From: JAAYBY01 sp964465385
GTDB lineage: Bacteria > Bacillota > Clostridia > Saccharofermentanales > UBA5734
Direction of reading: 5' to 3'
Length of the DNA: 41,461 nt
Assembly: GCA_964465385.1 (NCBI GenBank)
Contig: CAYXIM010000004.1
Location: forward strand, 1-41,461
Notes under the pieces: generated by a model
What the model saw: only the letters and a program-made list of their open reading frames with translations
Told to the model about the DNA's origin: nothing
The model's database searches: none
Position numbers and translations under genes: made by a program
Shown here: positions 32,330-40,946 of the stretch, piece after piece
Position numbering within the stretch: position 1 is the stretch's first letter
How the letters are laid out: each line of letters starts with the position of its first letter

Positions 32330-32342
32330 AGGAGGCGACGAC

Positions 32343-33785
32343 GTGGCAACAATGAAACAGGGTAAGAGAGAAAGTTTTCTGGCACCTTTTTTTGCGCGGC
32401 TTCGTGCCAAAAGTAACATCAATATTCGAAACGTGCGGGCCAGGCACTTGAAATACATGTTGATCTTTCCTCTGGCGCCTGTTTTCGCAAACATGCAGGG
32501 CATTTGGTTCAATGACTCCCCGCAGCTGTTCAGCCTGGATGCCATGACGCTGATGGGAAGCGCTTATTGCGTGGGCGCCGGGGTTTTGTTTGCGTTCACA
32601 AGCACAAAGAACATGGCACTGGTTTCAAAGGTGTCCGCCCTGGTCACGGCCACCACCTTTATCGCCTGGCTTTTCATGCCTCAAAGCCTGTCAAGCTTGC
32701 TGATGGCCCTTGTCTTCATGTTTGGCCTGGGCGGGTGTGCCGCCTGCGCAGCGTTTGCGTATACGTTTATCCTTAACAACACGGAACGCCTGTTAGGCGC
32801 TGCTGCCATCTCATTCTTTTTCGCACTCAATCAGCTGGGTTCTGGCTTGGCTTTTTTAACGGGCGTTTTTGCCAAAACATATTTGGTGGTGCTTGTCCTT
32901 GGCGCCTGCGTTTGTCTTAGCCTTTACCAGCCAGATGATTTTTCAGCTGTGCCAGATCGGCCGAACGCAAGCCTGAACCCAACCCTGAAGCTGACGCTGT
33001 ATTTTTTTATCGCCCACTATTTTGTGGAAATCTTTTACACCTATTTACCAGGGGCCTCATCGCCGGCTGCGATGGTTGCAAATGGGGCTGTGGGTATATT
33101 CGTTATTCTCCTTGCGATCGCTTTACAGTTGATGATGGCGCGCAGCATCTGGACCATGTGCAACTTGTTTTTTATTGCCATGATTTGCACCTACGGCCTG
33201 TCTTTTATGCCGGAAGGCACCACCTTGCGCAGCCTTGCCCGCTACAGCCATGGCTTTGAACAAATGGGGTATCTTGCGGCCTATTATCTCTTGGGCTGCG
33301 TGTTTAAAAAACACGGCAATTTTCGTCTTTTCAAACTGTGCCTGGTCATCATTCTGCCGGTGAGCATGCTCTCCTATGTCATTCCAGGAGCCATCGCCGC
33401 CCACACCCCTGATCTGCTGCCGCTTGTGGCCACACTGACCTCGGGAGCTGTCTTCATCGTGTTTATCCTGTTGCCTCCCGCTTATTCTAAACACCTTTTC
33501 TACACAGAATGGTCAGACGATTTTCACTGTGTCGACATGACGGAGGTCTCGCGACGAGAAGGCACACCGGAGAAGTTGGCAAACCACAAGCTCACCCCCC
33601 GTGAAAAAGAGGTCACATCACTGCTCTTGCAGGGCAAGGACGCCAAGCAAATCGCGGTTGAACTGGACATCAGTGTCCACACAGCCAACTTTCACATCAA
33701 AAATCTCTATAAAAAACTGGCGATCAACAACCGTTCGGAATTGTTTGCCAATTTTAAATCCTACCACCCTTCAAATAAAGCATAA
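32343..33785 (+). CDS. Membrane-bound LuxR-type transcriptional regulator (12 TM segments plus C-terminal HTH)
   Basis: A 480-residue protein starting at GTG 32343, with AAGGAGG at 32329-32335 and 7-base spacing; an ATG at 32220 lacks a ribosome site. About twelve hydrophobic segments fill residues 35-395, in a layout like an MFS transporter. The C-terminus (about 418-470) is a LuxR-type HTH: LTPREKEVTSLLLQGKDAKQ, IAVELDISVHTANFHIKNLY, KKLAINNRSELF. Membrane LuxR regulators of this type are known from gut Eggerthellaceae and some Firmicutes, where they control adjacent genes in response to small molecules. Here the likely targets are the small HTH gene and giant surface protein downstream. 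Confidence 0.85.
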   Translation: MATMKQGKRESFLAPFFARLRAKSNINIRNVRARHLKYMLIFPLAPVFANMQGIWFNDSPQLFSLDAMTLMGSAYCVGAGVLFAFTSTKNMALVSKVSALVTATTFIAWLFMPQSLSSLLMALVFMFGLGGCAACAAFAYTFILNNTERLLGAAAISFFFALNQLGSGLAFLTGVFAKTYLVVLVLGACVCLSLYQPDDFSAVPDRPNASLNPTLKLTLYFFIAHYFVEIFYTYLPGASSPAAMVANGAVGIFVILLAIALQLMMARSIWTMCNLFFIAMICTYGLSFMPEGTTLRSLARYSHGFEQMGYLAAYYLLGCVFKKHGNFRLFKLCLVIILPVSMLSYVIPGAIAAHTPDLLPLVATLTSGAVFIVFILLPPAYSKHLFYTEWSDDFHCVDMTEVSRREGTPEKLANHKLTPREKEVTSLLLQGKDAKQIAVELDISVHTANFHIKNLYKKLAINNRSELFANFKSYHPSNKA

Positions 33786-33825
33786 CGACCATGCCATGCG
33801 TCTAAAAGGCCCTGTCTGATCAAAC

Positions 33826-33850
33826 CTACTAGAATTAGTAGCTGTTTTTT
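33826..33850 (+). terminator. Perfect dyad CTACTA-GAAT-TAGTAG with T run (terminator or operator)
   Basis: CTACTA (33826-33831) and TAGTAG (33836-33841) are perfectly inverted around GAAT, followed by CTGTTTTTT. It could end the transcript of the membrane regulator. The symmetric 16-base site also looks like a DNA-binding site for a dimeric LuxR-type protein, and it lies 46 bases upstream of the small HTH gene. Confidence 0.5.
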
Positions 33851-33895
33851 CAGACCATTCTTTCCTAAACTGGAGGCGAGGGAGGAGCTGTTGTC

Positions 33896-34153
33896 ATGAA
33901 ACAAACAGGAGAACACCTCTCAGCAGCAGATGCTGTCATGACCTTGACGCCCCGTGAAAAAGACGTTTTTCACATGCTACTCAAGGGCATGAAGGCCAAA
34001 GAGATCGCGTCAGAGGCCGCCATCAGCATTTGGGGTGCCAATTATTTTATCAAACAGATTTACCGAAAATTAAACGTTCACAGCAAGAGCCAACTGATTG
34101 TGCGTTTTTTCGCTTTTCGTGAGCCCGTCAAAGATGAAGAGGTGAGAGTGTGA
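33896..34153 (+). CDS. Stand-alone LuxR-type HTH protein (85 residues)
   Basis: A short protein consisting almost only of a LuxR/GerE-type HTH: LTPREKDVFHMLLKGMKAKE, IASEAAISIWGANYFIKQIY, RKLNVHSKSQLIVRFF. It is clearly related to the C-terminal HTH of the gene upstream (same LTPREK start, same spacing). It has no sensor or receiver domain, like GerE. The usual S/T-x-x-T/V-x-x-H recognition-helix pattern is changed to SIWGANYFIKQ, so DNA specificity may differ. GGAGG sites lie at 33872-33876 and 33881-33885. It probably acts with the membrane regulator. Confidence 0.85.
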   Translation: MKQTGEHLSAADAVMTLTPREKDVFHMLLKGMKAKEIASEAAISIWGANYFIKQIYRKLNVHSKSQLIVRFFAFREPVKDEEVRV

Positions 34154-34332
34154 ACGGGTTAAACAGGAAATGAAAACGTGTTTTGATCGTTTGGTGCAGC
34201 TCTGAACGCCTGTCTTTTGATTTCAACCCGATCACACAGCCCCTGTTCTCTGCAGCACCATGACCTAAAACGTGAAGCCTGTCGTTGTCCGGTCCTTGCG
34301 TCACGCATCCACACAGAAATATGAGGTGGCAT
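34154..34332 (+). other. Intergenic region before the giant surface protein
   Basis: 179 bases without a gene. I see no convincing promoter, terminator or repeat. The ribosome site GAGGTGG (34323-34329) lies at its end. Confidence 0.5.
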
Positions 34333-37300
34333 ATGAAAAGATGGTTGTCTTTGAGCTTAACCCTTATTTGGCTCGTTTTGCAGTTCCCCTTGGCTTTGCT
34401 GCCGCCCGTTCAAACGGCTGCCTCTCTAACGGCTAGCGATGGTGGCTTTGGTTTTCCTGAACTGGATGTCGAAGACCTGTTGGCCTCAGCACCTTTTTCT
34501 GATGTATCATTCGATTTTGAGCCGCCCAGCCCGGCCTGGCTCCAAGCGGTCTCCCAGGATGAGCCCGCCCAATTTTCACAGGTCACGTACGAGCTGACCG
34601 ACAAGGTGCTTGATATCACCGGCAGTGATGAGGTGGTTGAAAACATTGCCAGTGAAGGCCAGCTGCTGGCCCGCAGCAGCATCCAGAAAAAAAAGCCAGC
34701 CGAACTGGTTAAGGACGGGGCCCGCCTGTCTCGACCCGTTTTGGACCAGGCGGCTGCTTTACAAGGCCGGACCATTGAAGACGGCACCGTGGTGATTGAC
34801 AGAAAAACCCAGACGGCCTTTCAGGTTGCTGGCGGCAGCAAAAACAGCGGCATGTTCCAGACAGACAGCCAGTTGCAGGACATAGGTGCCGCGCTGGAGA
34901 ACACCTACAGCATCACGTCCACCCAGCTAAGCAGCATTTTCAAGGATGTTTCCATTGGTGGTGAGGATGGCGAAACCATTGAACTGACCCGGGCTAACAT
35001 CACAGGTTTTGCCCCAGGCGTGGAAGAAAGTGTTGTCTTGCCAGGCAGCCAGGTTCAAACAGTGGGACTGGATGAATCTGATGGCTATAAATATATTTTC
35101 GGTGAAAAACTGGTGGATTTGCAATTTAAAGACAAGGTCCTTGGTGGTGTAACCAGCGGCGGCAAGCAAGTTGAGGTTAAGCTAAGCGGCGGTCTGGGCG
35201 TGGAGAGCCTCAAGGTTAACCTGCAATACACCTGTTGTAGAGGCTATTATTTCACCATCCTGGTCAGGCAGGAATGCTATCTGATCACGGAACTGTCTGC
35301 CACAATTGATGAAGAAATCATGATCAACCTGTTTGGTATCAATGCCGGCATCAAAGATATCGGGCATGTCACCGGCGGGCTTTTCCTGATTATTGGTTTG
35401 GACGGTAAACTCAGGTTGGAAATTGTTGTGCGTGAGCACGCATCCGTCTTGGTTGGCGCCAAGGGCAAGACCGGTGCCTATATTCCTGTTTCGGTCAAGC
35501 CTATTTTTGACTACAACATCGAGACAGAAGGGGATGTGCAGTTCACCGGCCGGGTCAATGGTTACATCAAAGCTGGCCCACTGGCCCGACTGGATTTGTT
35601 CGGTTTCAGCCTGGTGGGTGCGGGCTTGCTGCTGGGCGCCGGGGTCGAGATAAAAGCGGATAATTTAAACTTGAGTGTGCGTTTTTATGGGATTCTACAT
35701 CTTTATCTAGACGTGATCGGGATGCATTTCGATCTGGTTGAGTATTACCCAACCATCTGGGAATATAAAAAGCGCAACATGGCGGGGCATGCGGCCACAT
35801 TTTGGGAAGCTTTTACTTATCCCGCCCGGGTCAGCGGCATCCTGGAGAAAGAAGAATTGCGTGATGATGGCAAGGCAACCGAGCTCGTTCCCGCACGGGA
35901 TGCGCCTTATCGCATTCTGGTTATACCCAAGACAGTCGCTTATAAGCCGGATGATCCGACCAGCTTACAAGACAAAGCCATTCGGCGCTACCCTGCGTCA
36001 GGTTTTGCCATGACCAACCAGGATGGGATCTTTTTTCAACAGGAAAAAATGATCATAGATAGCAGCGATAAGGTTGTGCTGGAGTTTCAGATGGACGGAA
36101 AATCAATCTTTACCGATGCTGTCGAGGTGACCTTGCCCTTTTCCAACATCACCATTGAACGAGCTGATTTTTATAACAACTACGCGGTTGGCCGGGTCGA
36201 GCCAATCTGTTTGATCAACCATGATGCTGCGGCAGATGCCAAAAACCGCTATGAGTATTTTTACTACGCCAACGAACTGGTTACCCTGCGATCCAGCTCC
36301 TACACAAAGAAACAGGACGGCACCCTTAACTGGGGCATGGGGATACCGCGTGGATACAGGTATGCCAGAACAGATGAAAAAGGCCGTTTTGACTCCCGTC
36401 AACCGGTCTATGATGAGCACGATCAGCTGATGGAGGACCCCGTCTTCTATAAATATCCTGGCGTGGTGGATGAAGACCATGTCTTTAAAATCCGGCCCGA
36501 TAATGAATATAAAACGGGGGGATATCGCTATGACACCTTCTATCCTGTGCTTGATATCACCTTGGATTACGACAAGAACATCCTTAGCAGCAGCGTGGAA
36601 ATAGATGCGGAGATTGACCTGCATTTTTCCCGTTTTATCCAGGAGGTGCCCGACTCTTACCAGCGTTACACGGCGCCGGATGGCAGGTTGGTTGACCAGA
36701 TGGCTTATGACGAGTACATCTTCATTGATAACCTGTATGGCAGCAGGCAGCTGGCAGCGGAAGAGTTTTGTTACAAGGCCCTGCCTTTCTCCACGCGAGG
36801 TATCAGCAAGACAGACCCCCGTGTCTTCTTTACTGAGGATATGCTGGAAAAAGCCTGGAAGGAGACATCGCCGATCCTTGACCCCAGCCAAAAACCCAAA
36901 AACCTGACCTATCTGCTGGATGATGCGGGTAACCCCACCAACACCGCCCTGTTTATCCAGCGGGTTACAGTCGAATATGTCTGGCAGGCGCATCCCAACC
37001 CGGTTCGCATCACCAGCCTGGACCAGTATATGGGTCAGCCTGGTTCAGATGTGTTTCAGGTTCAAGCGGAAGGCTTTGCCCCCTTTGCTTTCAGCCTGTC
37101 TGGTGCGCAGGCGGGTATCAGTATCGACAAAGACAGCGGCTTTATCAGCATTGACCAGGACATGACAGCTGGTATATACACCTTCACTGTTGTGGCGGCC
37201 GAAAACAGGGATGAATACCTGCTGACCGGGCCGGACGGCGTGGTCCTGGATACATCCAAGATCAAGGGACCTTATCAAGGCAATGACCCTTCGCCACCAG

Positions 37301-39114
37301 CCGAGCAACCCTTCACGTTGCAGGTCCTGGCGCCAGATCCTGAACCGACGCCTCAACCCACACCAACACCCGAGCCACTGCAGGCCCCGGTCCTTGAAGC
37401 TGCTGCCCATCAGTACCAATTTACTGAAGAAAAAGGGCAGCCTGCACAAAAAATTCAGCTGAAGGCTGCAGGCAGCCCACCCCTGACTTGGTCGTTGGTA
37501 AAGCATGCCAGCTTGCCTTTCCCGGCCGGCTGTCAGGTAGATAAAGACAGCGGTGTGTTGACTTTGAGCAGCGAGTCCGGCAAAGGCACCTATGGCTTTG
37601 TCATCCAAGTGACCAATGCGGCCGGTCAGGACAGGCGGGACTGTGTGTTGCAGGTGACTGAACCGCCGCAGCCGCCGCTGATTCAGGATCCTTTGGATCC
37701 GGGCAACACCGGCCAGATCAACACTTCTTTTTTGCGGGGAATTGAAGATGTGGTGATTCAACTGTTTGCTGAAGGCAGCCAGCCGATCAGCTGGTCTTTG
37801 GAACAAAGCGGCAGAAAGCCCTTCCCGGAAGGCATCTATATCGACCCGGAAACAGGCCTGTTGACCTTGGATAAATACATGAGTATTGGAAACCATTATT
37901 TCACCGTCCGGGCCACAAACCAGCATGGTGAAGACAGCAGGGAAATTGGGGTCAATGTCAAGGGCTTGGCTTTCCAAACATCTGGTTCAAAGCCGACTGA
38001 CTATGCCTACCTGTCACTGGAAAAAGAACCGTCATTAGAGGCAGACCTGCTTGAGCAACTGGCAGCCAGTTTACAAGAGCATGGCCCACCTAATGTGTTG
38101 ACCTTGCGTTATGACAACCCTGCAGAAGCCTACACCAGCGACCGGGAGAGTAAAAATGGTGCTGAATATGTGCGCTGGTATGCCTGCACCGGATTTTTGG
38201 AGCAGTATAATTATGTAGTAAGCGGCAAAATCAATCGCTGGGAAGGTTGGACAGGAGAAATATTAAAGGATGCCGTTCCACTCAGTGAGGATTACCAGTA
38301 TGGCCAATCGGGCTCAAGCCAGGAAGAAGGGCTGGATATCGGTGCCTATTTTGAGGCGAAACAAGACGAATACGAGCAAGCCGTTATCGATCCAGCCAAC
38401 CTGCCACCCAGGTTGCTTCCGGGTTACCTGCCTTTCCGGCCGGGTTTGACAAAAGAGATCACGCATATGCTGCCCTATCAGGACATCCTCGACGCGATCA
38501 ACAACAAGAAAGGCGGCAAGACCAAGGTGGAACTTGACGACAGCACCGGCACAACGATCCCTGGTGAGATCCTGTCCGCTCTGGAGGATAACCCTTCAGC
38601 TGAGCTTGATGTTATTCAGGAAGATCTGGAGGTTTCATTTAGCGGTTCTGACCTGAGCCAGGTAGAAGAAACCAGCCTGATCGATCTGGGCTATGCGATA
38701 GAGCCAGAAGTGACCGCAACAATCAAGGAAACAGCTGGCACAGATGCGTTTTTCAGTTTCGGGTTTTTTGACCAGCACACGTTACCAGGACCAGCGACCT
38801 TTAGAGTAAAAACAGGCCTGGCGCCTGGCACATCTGTTTATGTTTATCAGTATGATCCAAAAGCAGATGACTTATCCCTGGTCGCAGCCGGGCTGACTGT
38901 TGGTCCGGCTGGTGACGTCAGCTACCGGCATGACACACTGGCCATTCTGGCTATAACAGACAAGCAACTGCCAGTGGCACGGGTTTTAGCTTCTGTTGAC
39001 TGGCAGCAGATGCCAGGCAAATCAGCCCTGGCTTATTACATGGGGGCTGGCGCCGTCTTGCTTCTTTTGGCTGGCCTGAGTGGCTGGCTGATCGGGCGCA
39101 GGCGAAAAAAATAG
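34333..39114 (+). CDS. Giant secreted, membrane-anchored surface protein with Ig-like (He_PIG-type) repeats
   Basis: A 1593-residue protein. Start ATG 34333 gives a good signal peptide (MKRWLSLSLTLIWLVLQFPL, cleavage near residue 30). Residues ~30-900 match nothing I know: a coiled region, a glycine-rich beta-like stretch around 400-470 (IKAGPLARLDLFGFSLVGAG) and a Tyr/Asp-rich part. Three putative Ig-fold repeats follow at about 905-990, 1018-1112 and 1116-1212, each with the motif ISIDKDSGFISI / CQVDKDSGVLTL / IYIDPETGLLTL. A Pro/Thr linker (PDPEPTPQPTPTPEP, ~1001-1015) separates the first two. The C-terminus has one membrane helix (~1565-1586) and a GRRRKK stop signal, without a clear LPXTG. 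Likely an adhesin or envelope structural protein. Confidence 0.85.
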   Translation: MKRWLSLSLTLIWLVLQFPLALLPPVQTAASLTASDGGFGFPELDVEDLLASAPFSDVSFDFEPPSPAWLQAVSQDEPAQFSQVTYELTDKVLDITGSDEVVENIASEGQLLARSSIQKKKPAELVKDGARLSRPVLDQAAALQGRTIEDGTVVIDRKTQTAFQVAGGSKNSGMFQTDSQLQDIGAALENTYSITSTQLSSIFKDVSIGGEDGETIELTRANITGFAPGVEESVVLPGSQVQTVGLDESDGYKYIFGEKLVDLQFKDKVLGGVTSGGKQVEVKLSGGLGVESLKVNLQYTCCRGYYFTILVRQECYLITELSATIDEEIMINLFGINAGIKDIGHVTGGLFLIIGLDGKLRLEIVVREHASVLVGAKGKTGAYIPVSVKPIFDYNIETEGDVQFTGRVNGYIKAGPLARLDLFGFSLVGAGLLLGAGVEIKADNLNLSVRFYGILHLYLDVIGMHFDLVEYYPTIWEYKKRNMAGHAATFWEAFTYPARVSGILEKEELRDDGKATELVPARDAPYRILVIPKTVAYKPDDPTSLQDKAIRRYPASGFAMTNQDGIFFQQEKMIIDSSDKVVLEFQMDGKSIFTDAVEVTLPFSNITIERADFYNNYAVGRVEPICLINHDAAADAKNRYEYFYYANELVTLRSSSYTKKQDGTLNWGMGIPRGYRYARTDEKGRFDSRQPVYDEHDQLMEDPVFYKYPGVVDEDHVFKIRPDNEYKTGGYRYDTFYPVLDITLDYDKNILSSSVEIDAEIDLHFSRFIQEVPDSYQRYTAPDGRLVDQMAYDEYIFIDNLYGSRQLAAEEFCYKALPFSTRGISKTDPRVFFTEDMLEKAWKETSPILDPSQKPKNLTYLLDDAGNPTNTALFIQRVTVEYVWQAHPNPVRITSLDQYMGQPGSDVFQVQAEGFAPFAFSLSGAQAGISIDKDSGFISIDQDMTAGIYTFTVVAAENRDEYLLTGPDGVVLDTSKIKGPYQGNDPSPPAEQPFTLQVLAPDPEPTPQPTPTPEPLQAPVLEAAAHQYQFTEEKGQPAQKIQLKAAGSPPLTWSLVKHASLPFPAGCQVDKDSGVLTLSSESGKGTYGFVIQVTNAAGQDRRDCVLQVTEPPQPPLIQDPLDPGNTGQINTSFLRGIEDVVIQLFAEGSQPISWSLEQSGRKPFPEGIYIDPETGLLTLDKYMSIGNHYFTVRATNQHGEDSREIGVNVKGLAFQTSGSKPTDYAYLSLEKEPSLEADLLEQLAASLQEHGPPNVLTLRYDNPAEAYTSDRESKNGAEYVRWYACTGFLEQYNYVVSGKINRWEGWTGEILKDAVPLSEDYQYGQSGSSQEEGLDIGAYFEAKQDEYEQAVIDPANLPPRLLPGYLPFRPGLTKEITHMLPYQDILDAINNKKGGKTKVELDDSTGTTIPGEILSALEDNPSAELDVIQEDLEVSFSGSDLSQVEETSLIDLGYAIEPEVTATIKETAGTDAFFSFGFFDQHTLPGPATFRVKTGLAPGTSVYVYQYDPKADDLSLVAAGLTVGPAGDVSYRHDTLAILAITDKQLPVARVLASVDWQQMPGKSALAYYMGAGAVLLLLAGLSGWLIGRRRKK

Positions 39115-39384
39115 AATATCAGGGGTTTTTGCGACCATTTCCTTCTACGAAAAGAGCGCCGGATCTTCTCGCCGGCTGACAGTGCGAGCAGCTTGGATGG
39201 AGCCTTTCACGACATCACGGCTATGCTGAGCCTGTCTTATCAATGCTGCAGGAGCGTAAGGATGACAAACGGCATTGGGCGATTGAATGGAGAAATCCGG
39301 CGTAGGGGGAGGGTGATTCGGATTCTCCCGTATGAAGTCAGCATGAACCGCTTGACTGGCGCTTTGCTACTGGATCATCGTTAA
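39115..39384 (+). pseudogene. IS256-family transposase remnant (C-terminal part)
   Basis: The frame directly following the stop of the giant protein encodes, from about 39150, RRIFSPADSASSLDGAFHD and then MTNGIGRLNGEIRRRGRVIR, ILPYEVSMNRLTGALLL. The second part matches the conserved end of IS256-type (mutator) transposases, usually RTTNxxERLNxEIRRRxRVIRIFPNxxSxxRLxGALLM. The Glu of ERLN is Gly here, about 50 residues appear to be missing between the two parts, and the N-terminal two thirds are absent. It is a decayed insertion. Confidence 0.75.
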
Positions 39385-39617
39385 ACCCGCAAGCGAATAG
39401 ATTGAAGATAGCCAAACCTCCGCTATTTGATATAATTTGCAAAAGCCCATCCAAACCTCCTGTTGGGATGTCAGATGGACTTTTCGTATGCACTTGAACT
39501 TGTCAGCTAACAGCTGACAAGTGATTTTGTGCCTTATCACTGTTAGGCCAATGACTACAGCGTTTTTCTATGCCCATCTTTCTGAGGTTGGTGGAACATG
39601 CTGTATTGATTGCGATT
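39385..39617 (+). other. Intergenic region with an extended -10 promoter and two hairpins
   Basis: TGATATAAT at 39428-39436 is an extended -10 box. CCAAACCTCC occurs twice (39412-39421 and 39451-39460). AAAAGCCCATC (39441-39451) can pair with GATGGACTTTT (39474-39484) with one mismatch, ending in TTTT. A perfect 11-bp dyad follows: ACTTGTCAGCT (39498-39508), AAC, AGCTGACAAGT (39512-39522). No protein gene fits. It may encode a small RNA with a CCTCC loop, or be part of the decayed insertion element. Confidence 0.4.
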
Positions 39618-40463
39618 TTATCCACCCCGCCGGCTTACGAATACCCCACCCAGTATAAGGCAGCCGAGTGAAATGATCACAAAGACGATCAACCCCGCCA
39701 TGTTCGTTCTATTAAATTGTTTCATCACGTCGTCCCGCGTTAATTTGCCATCCATGAACGAATGCTGCAATAAATTTTTGTGTAAATCCAGCGTATCACC
39801 GTTCTGGACCCCTATAACCGTTATTCCATCATGGTTTTCCGGCAGGTACACATGATAATAATACCTGATTACATCATCATACTTTTTAGGATTATACGAA
39901 GTCGTGTGGTAATACCCCATATTTTCCGGGCCTCTCCATACAGCGTCTTCTAAAAAATAGATTTGCGTGTAATTGATATCCTCTATCAAAATCAATCCGG
40001 CCCCGGCTAAATCCGATTCCTCGTAATCCCTGCATATATCAGCTACCGGAAAATGCTCAAGCATATCATCGGATAGTTTGAATTCATTTACCGCCGCTTT
40101 GCCGTAATATGTATTGTTTTCAGATAGCATTTGAACCCATTCCCAACCAAACATATCTTCTTCATATCTATTGGATTCCACCAGGTTCTTCATCCACTTT
40201 ATATTTTGCGCGTGCCTGGTAGCTTTCGGTGAATCAAACGTGATTCCCAGCTCCGAATCGTAAGCTGGCTCCAGCAAAGATAATTCTCCGGTAACAATGA
40301 TAAGCTTTCCATCATTTTCAGCTTGCAAAGCGGACCCACCGACATAGATAGCTTCTTTTATTAAGCTGGCGCTTTCGTTGTTTCCGATGAGCATGAAAAC
40401 GCCCAATATGCCAGTGAGAACACCAATGATCAAAAGCACGACGCCGATGATTTTTCTTTTCAT
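39618..40463 (-). CDS. TMEM43-like membrane protein
   Basis: A 281-residue protein starting at ATG 40463 (MKRKIIGVVLLIIGVLTGIL), with a GGGAGGAG site 13 bases upstream. It has an N-terminal membrane helix, a large non-cytoplasmic domain and a C-terminal pair of segments (LIVFVIISLGCLILGGVFV) ending in RRGG. The stretch AIYVGGSALQAENDGKLIIVTGEL is typical of the TMEM43/LUMA family (DUF1625), as is the YYYHVYLPENHD region. The function of bacterial members is unknown. Codon and base use are AT-richer than in the rest of the window, and transposase remnants lie on both sides, which suggests horizontal acquisition. Confidence 0.72.
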   Translation of the reverse strand: MKRKIIGVVLLIIGVLTGILGVFMLIGNNESASLIKEAIYVGGSALQAENDGKLIIVTGELSLLEPAYDSELGITFDSPKATRHAQNIKWMKNLVESNRYEEDMFGWEWVQMLSENNTYYGKAAVNEFKLSDDMLEHFPVADICRDYEESDLAGAGLILIEDINYTQIYFLEDAVWRGPENMGYYHTTSYNPKKYDDVIRYYYHVYLPENHDGITVIGVQNGDTLDLHKNLLQHSFMDGKLTRDDVMKQFNRTNMAGLIVFVIISLGCLILGGVFVSRRGG

Positions 40464-40519
40464 AAGGCAAGTATCTCCTCCCGGTTTATATCTATGGATG
40501 CGGCTGTTTTGATATATCG

Positions 40520-40726
40520 TCAACGCCTTTGAATACAATGAAAAAGGGCGCATCCGAACGAAATGCACTCTCCAAAAAACGGATGGGGCCGACGCTTAAG
40601 CCAGCGCCAGAACGGCTCGGTCGGGTTAAGATCCGGAGGCGTATGGGGGAGACCGCAGAAGATTTCCTTCCCTCGGTACGCTATTGTTCTCCGGCGGTCT
40701 TTCTTTTCATAATCCGGCTTCATCAT
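40520..40726 (-). pseudogene. IS630-family transposase remnant
   Basis: The - strand encodes GLPHTPPDLNPTEPFWRWLKRRPH, which corresponds to the LPPYSPDLNPIExFWxxLKR block holding the last acidic residue of the IS630/Tc1 DDE domain. Only about 35 residues of the family are recognisable; the remaining ~300 residues and the first two catalytic Asp are absent. A 68-residue open frame covers it but is unlikely to be functional. Confidence 0.7.
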
Positions 40727-40739
40727 AATCTATTTTTTA

Positions 40740-40946
40740 TCATTTCTCAATTTCGTTCACGATACCTTCTGCGTTGTTGCCATCTCTGCTACCGTCTTGA
40801 AAGGCCTGTAAGGCAATTTCAGGCGCATATGATATAAAAAAGGGCGAGCGTTTTTAACTATAGACAGACAGCGCTGACCTTCGAAATTATTCAAAACTTC
40901 AGGGAGCGTTAATGGCTGCCAGCGTTTTTAAAGTGGTATCTGCCAT
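40740..40946 (-). pseudogene. Decayed small gene with in-frame stops
   Basis: From ATG 40946, with AGGAG 6 bases ahead, the - strand reads MADTTLKTLAAINAP and then a stop (40899-40901). Two further stops follow in the same frame. The frame then reopens and ends in SYAPEIALQAFQDGSRDGNN and AEGIVNEIEK, stop at 40740-40742. Start and tail both look like genuine protein and are 69 codons apart in the same frame. A plausible promoter (TTGAGC, 17 bases, TAAGGT) lies upstream. I do not recognise the product. Confidence 0.4.

Noticed and set aside
32220..32342. An extended N-terminus of the membrane LuxR protein from ATG 32220
   Set aside because: No ribosome site precedes 32220, whereas GTG 32343 has AAGGAGG at ideal spacing, and the extra region forms a strong RNA fold.
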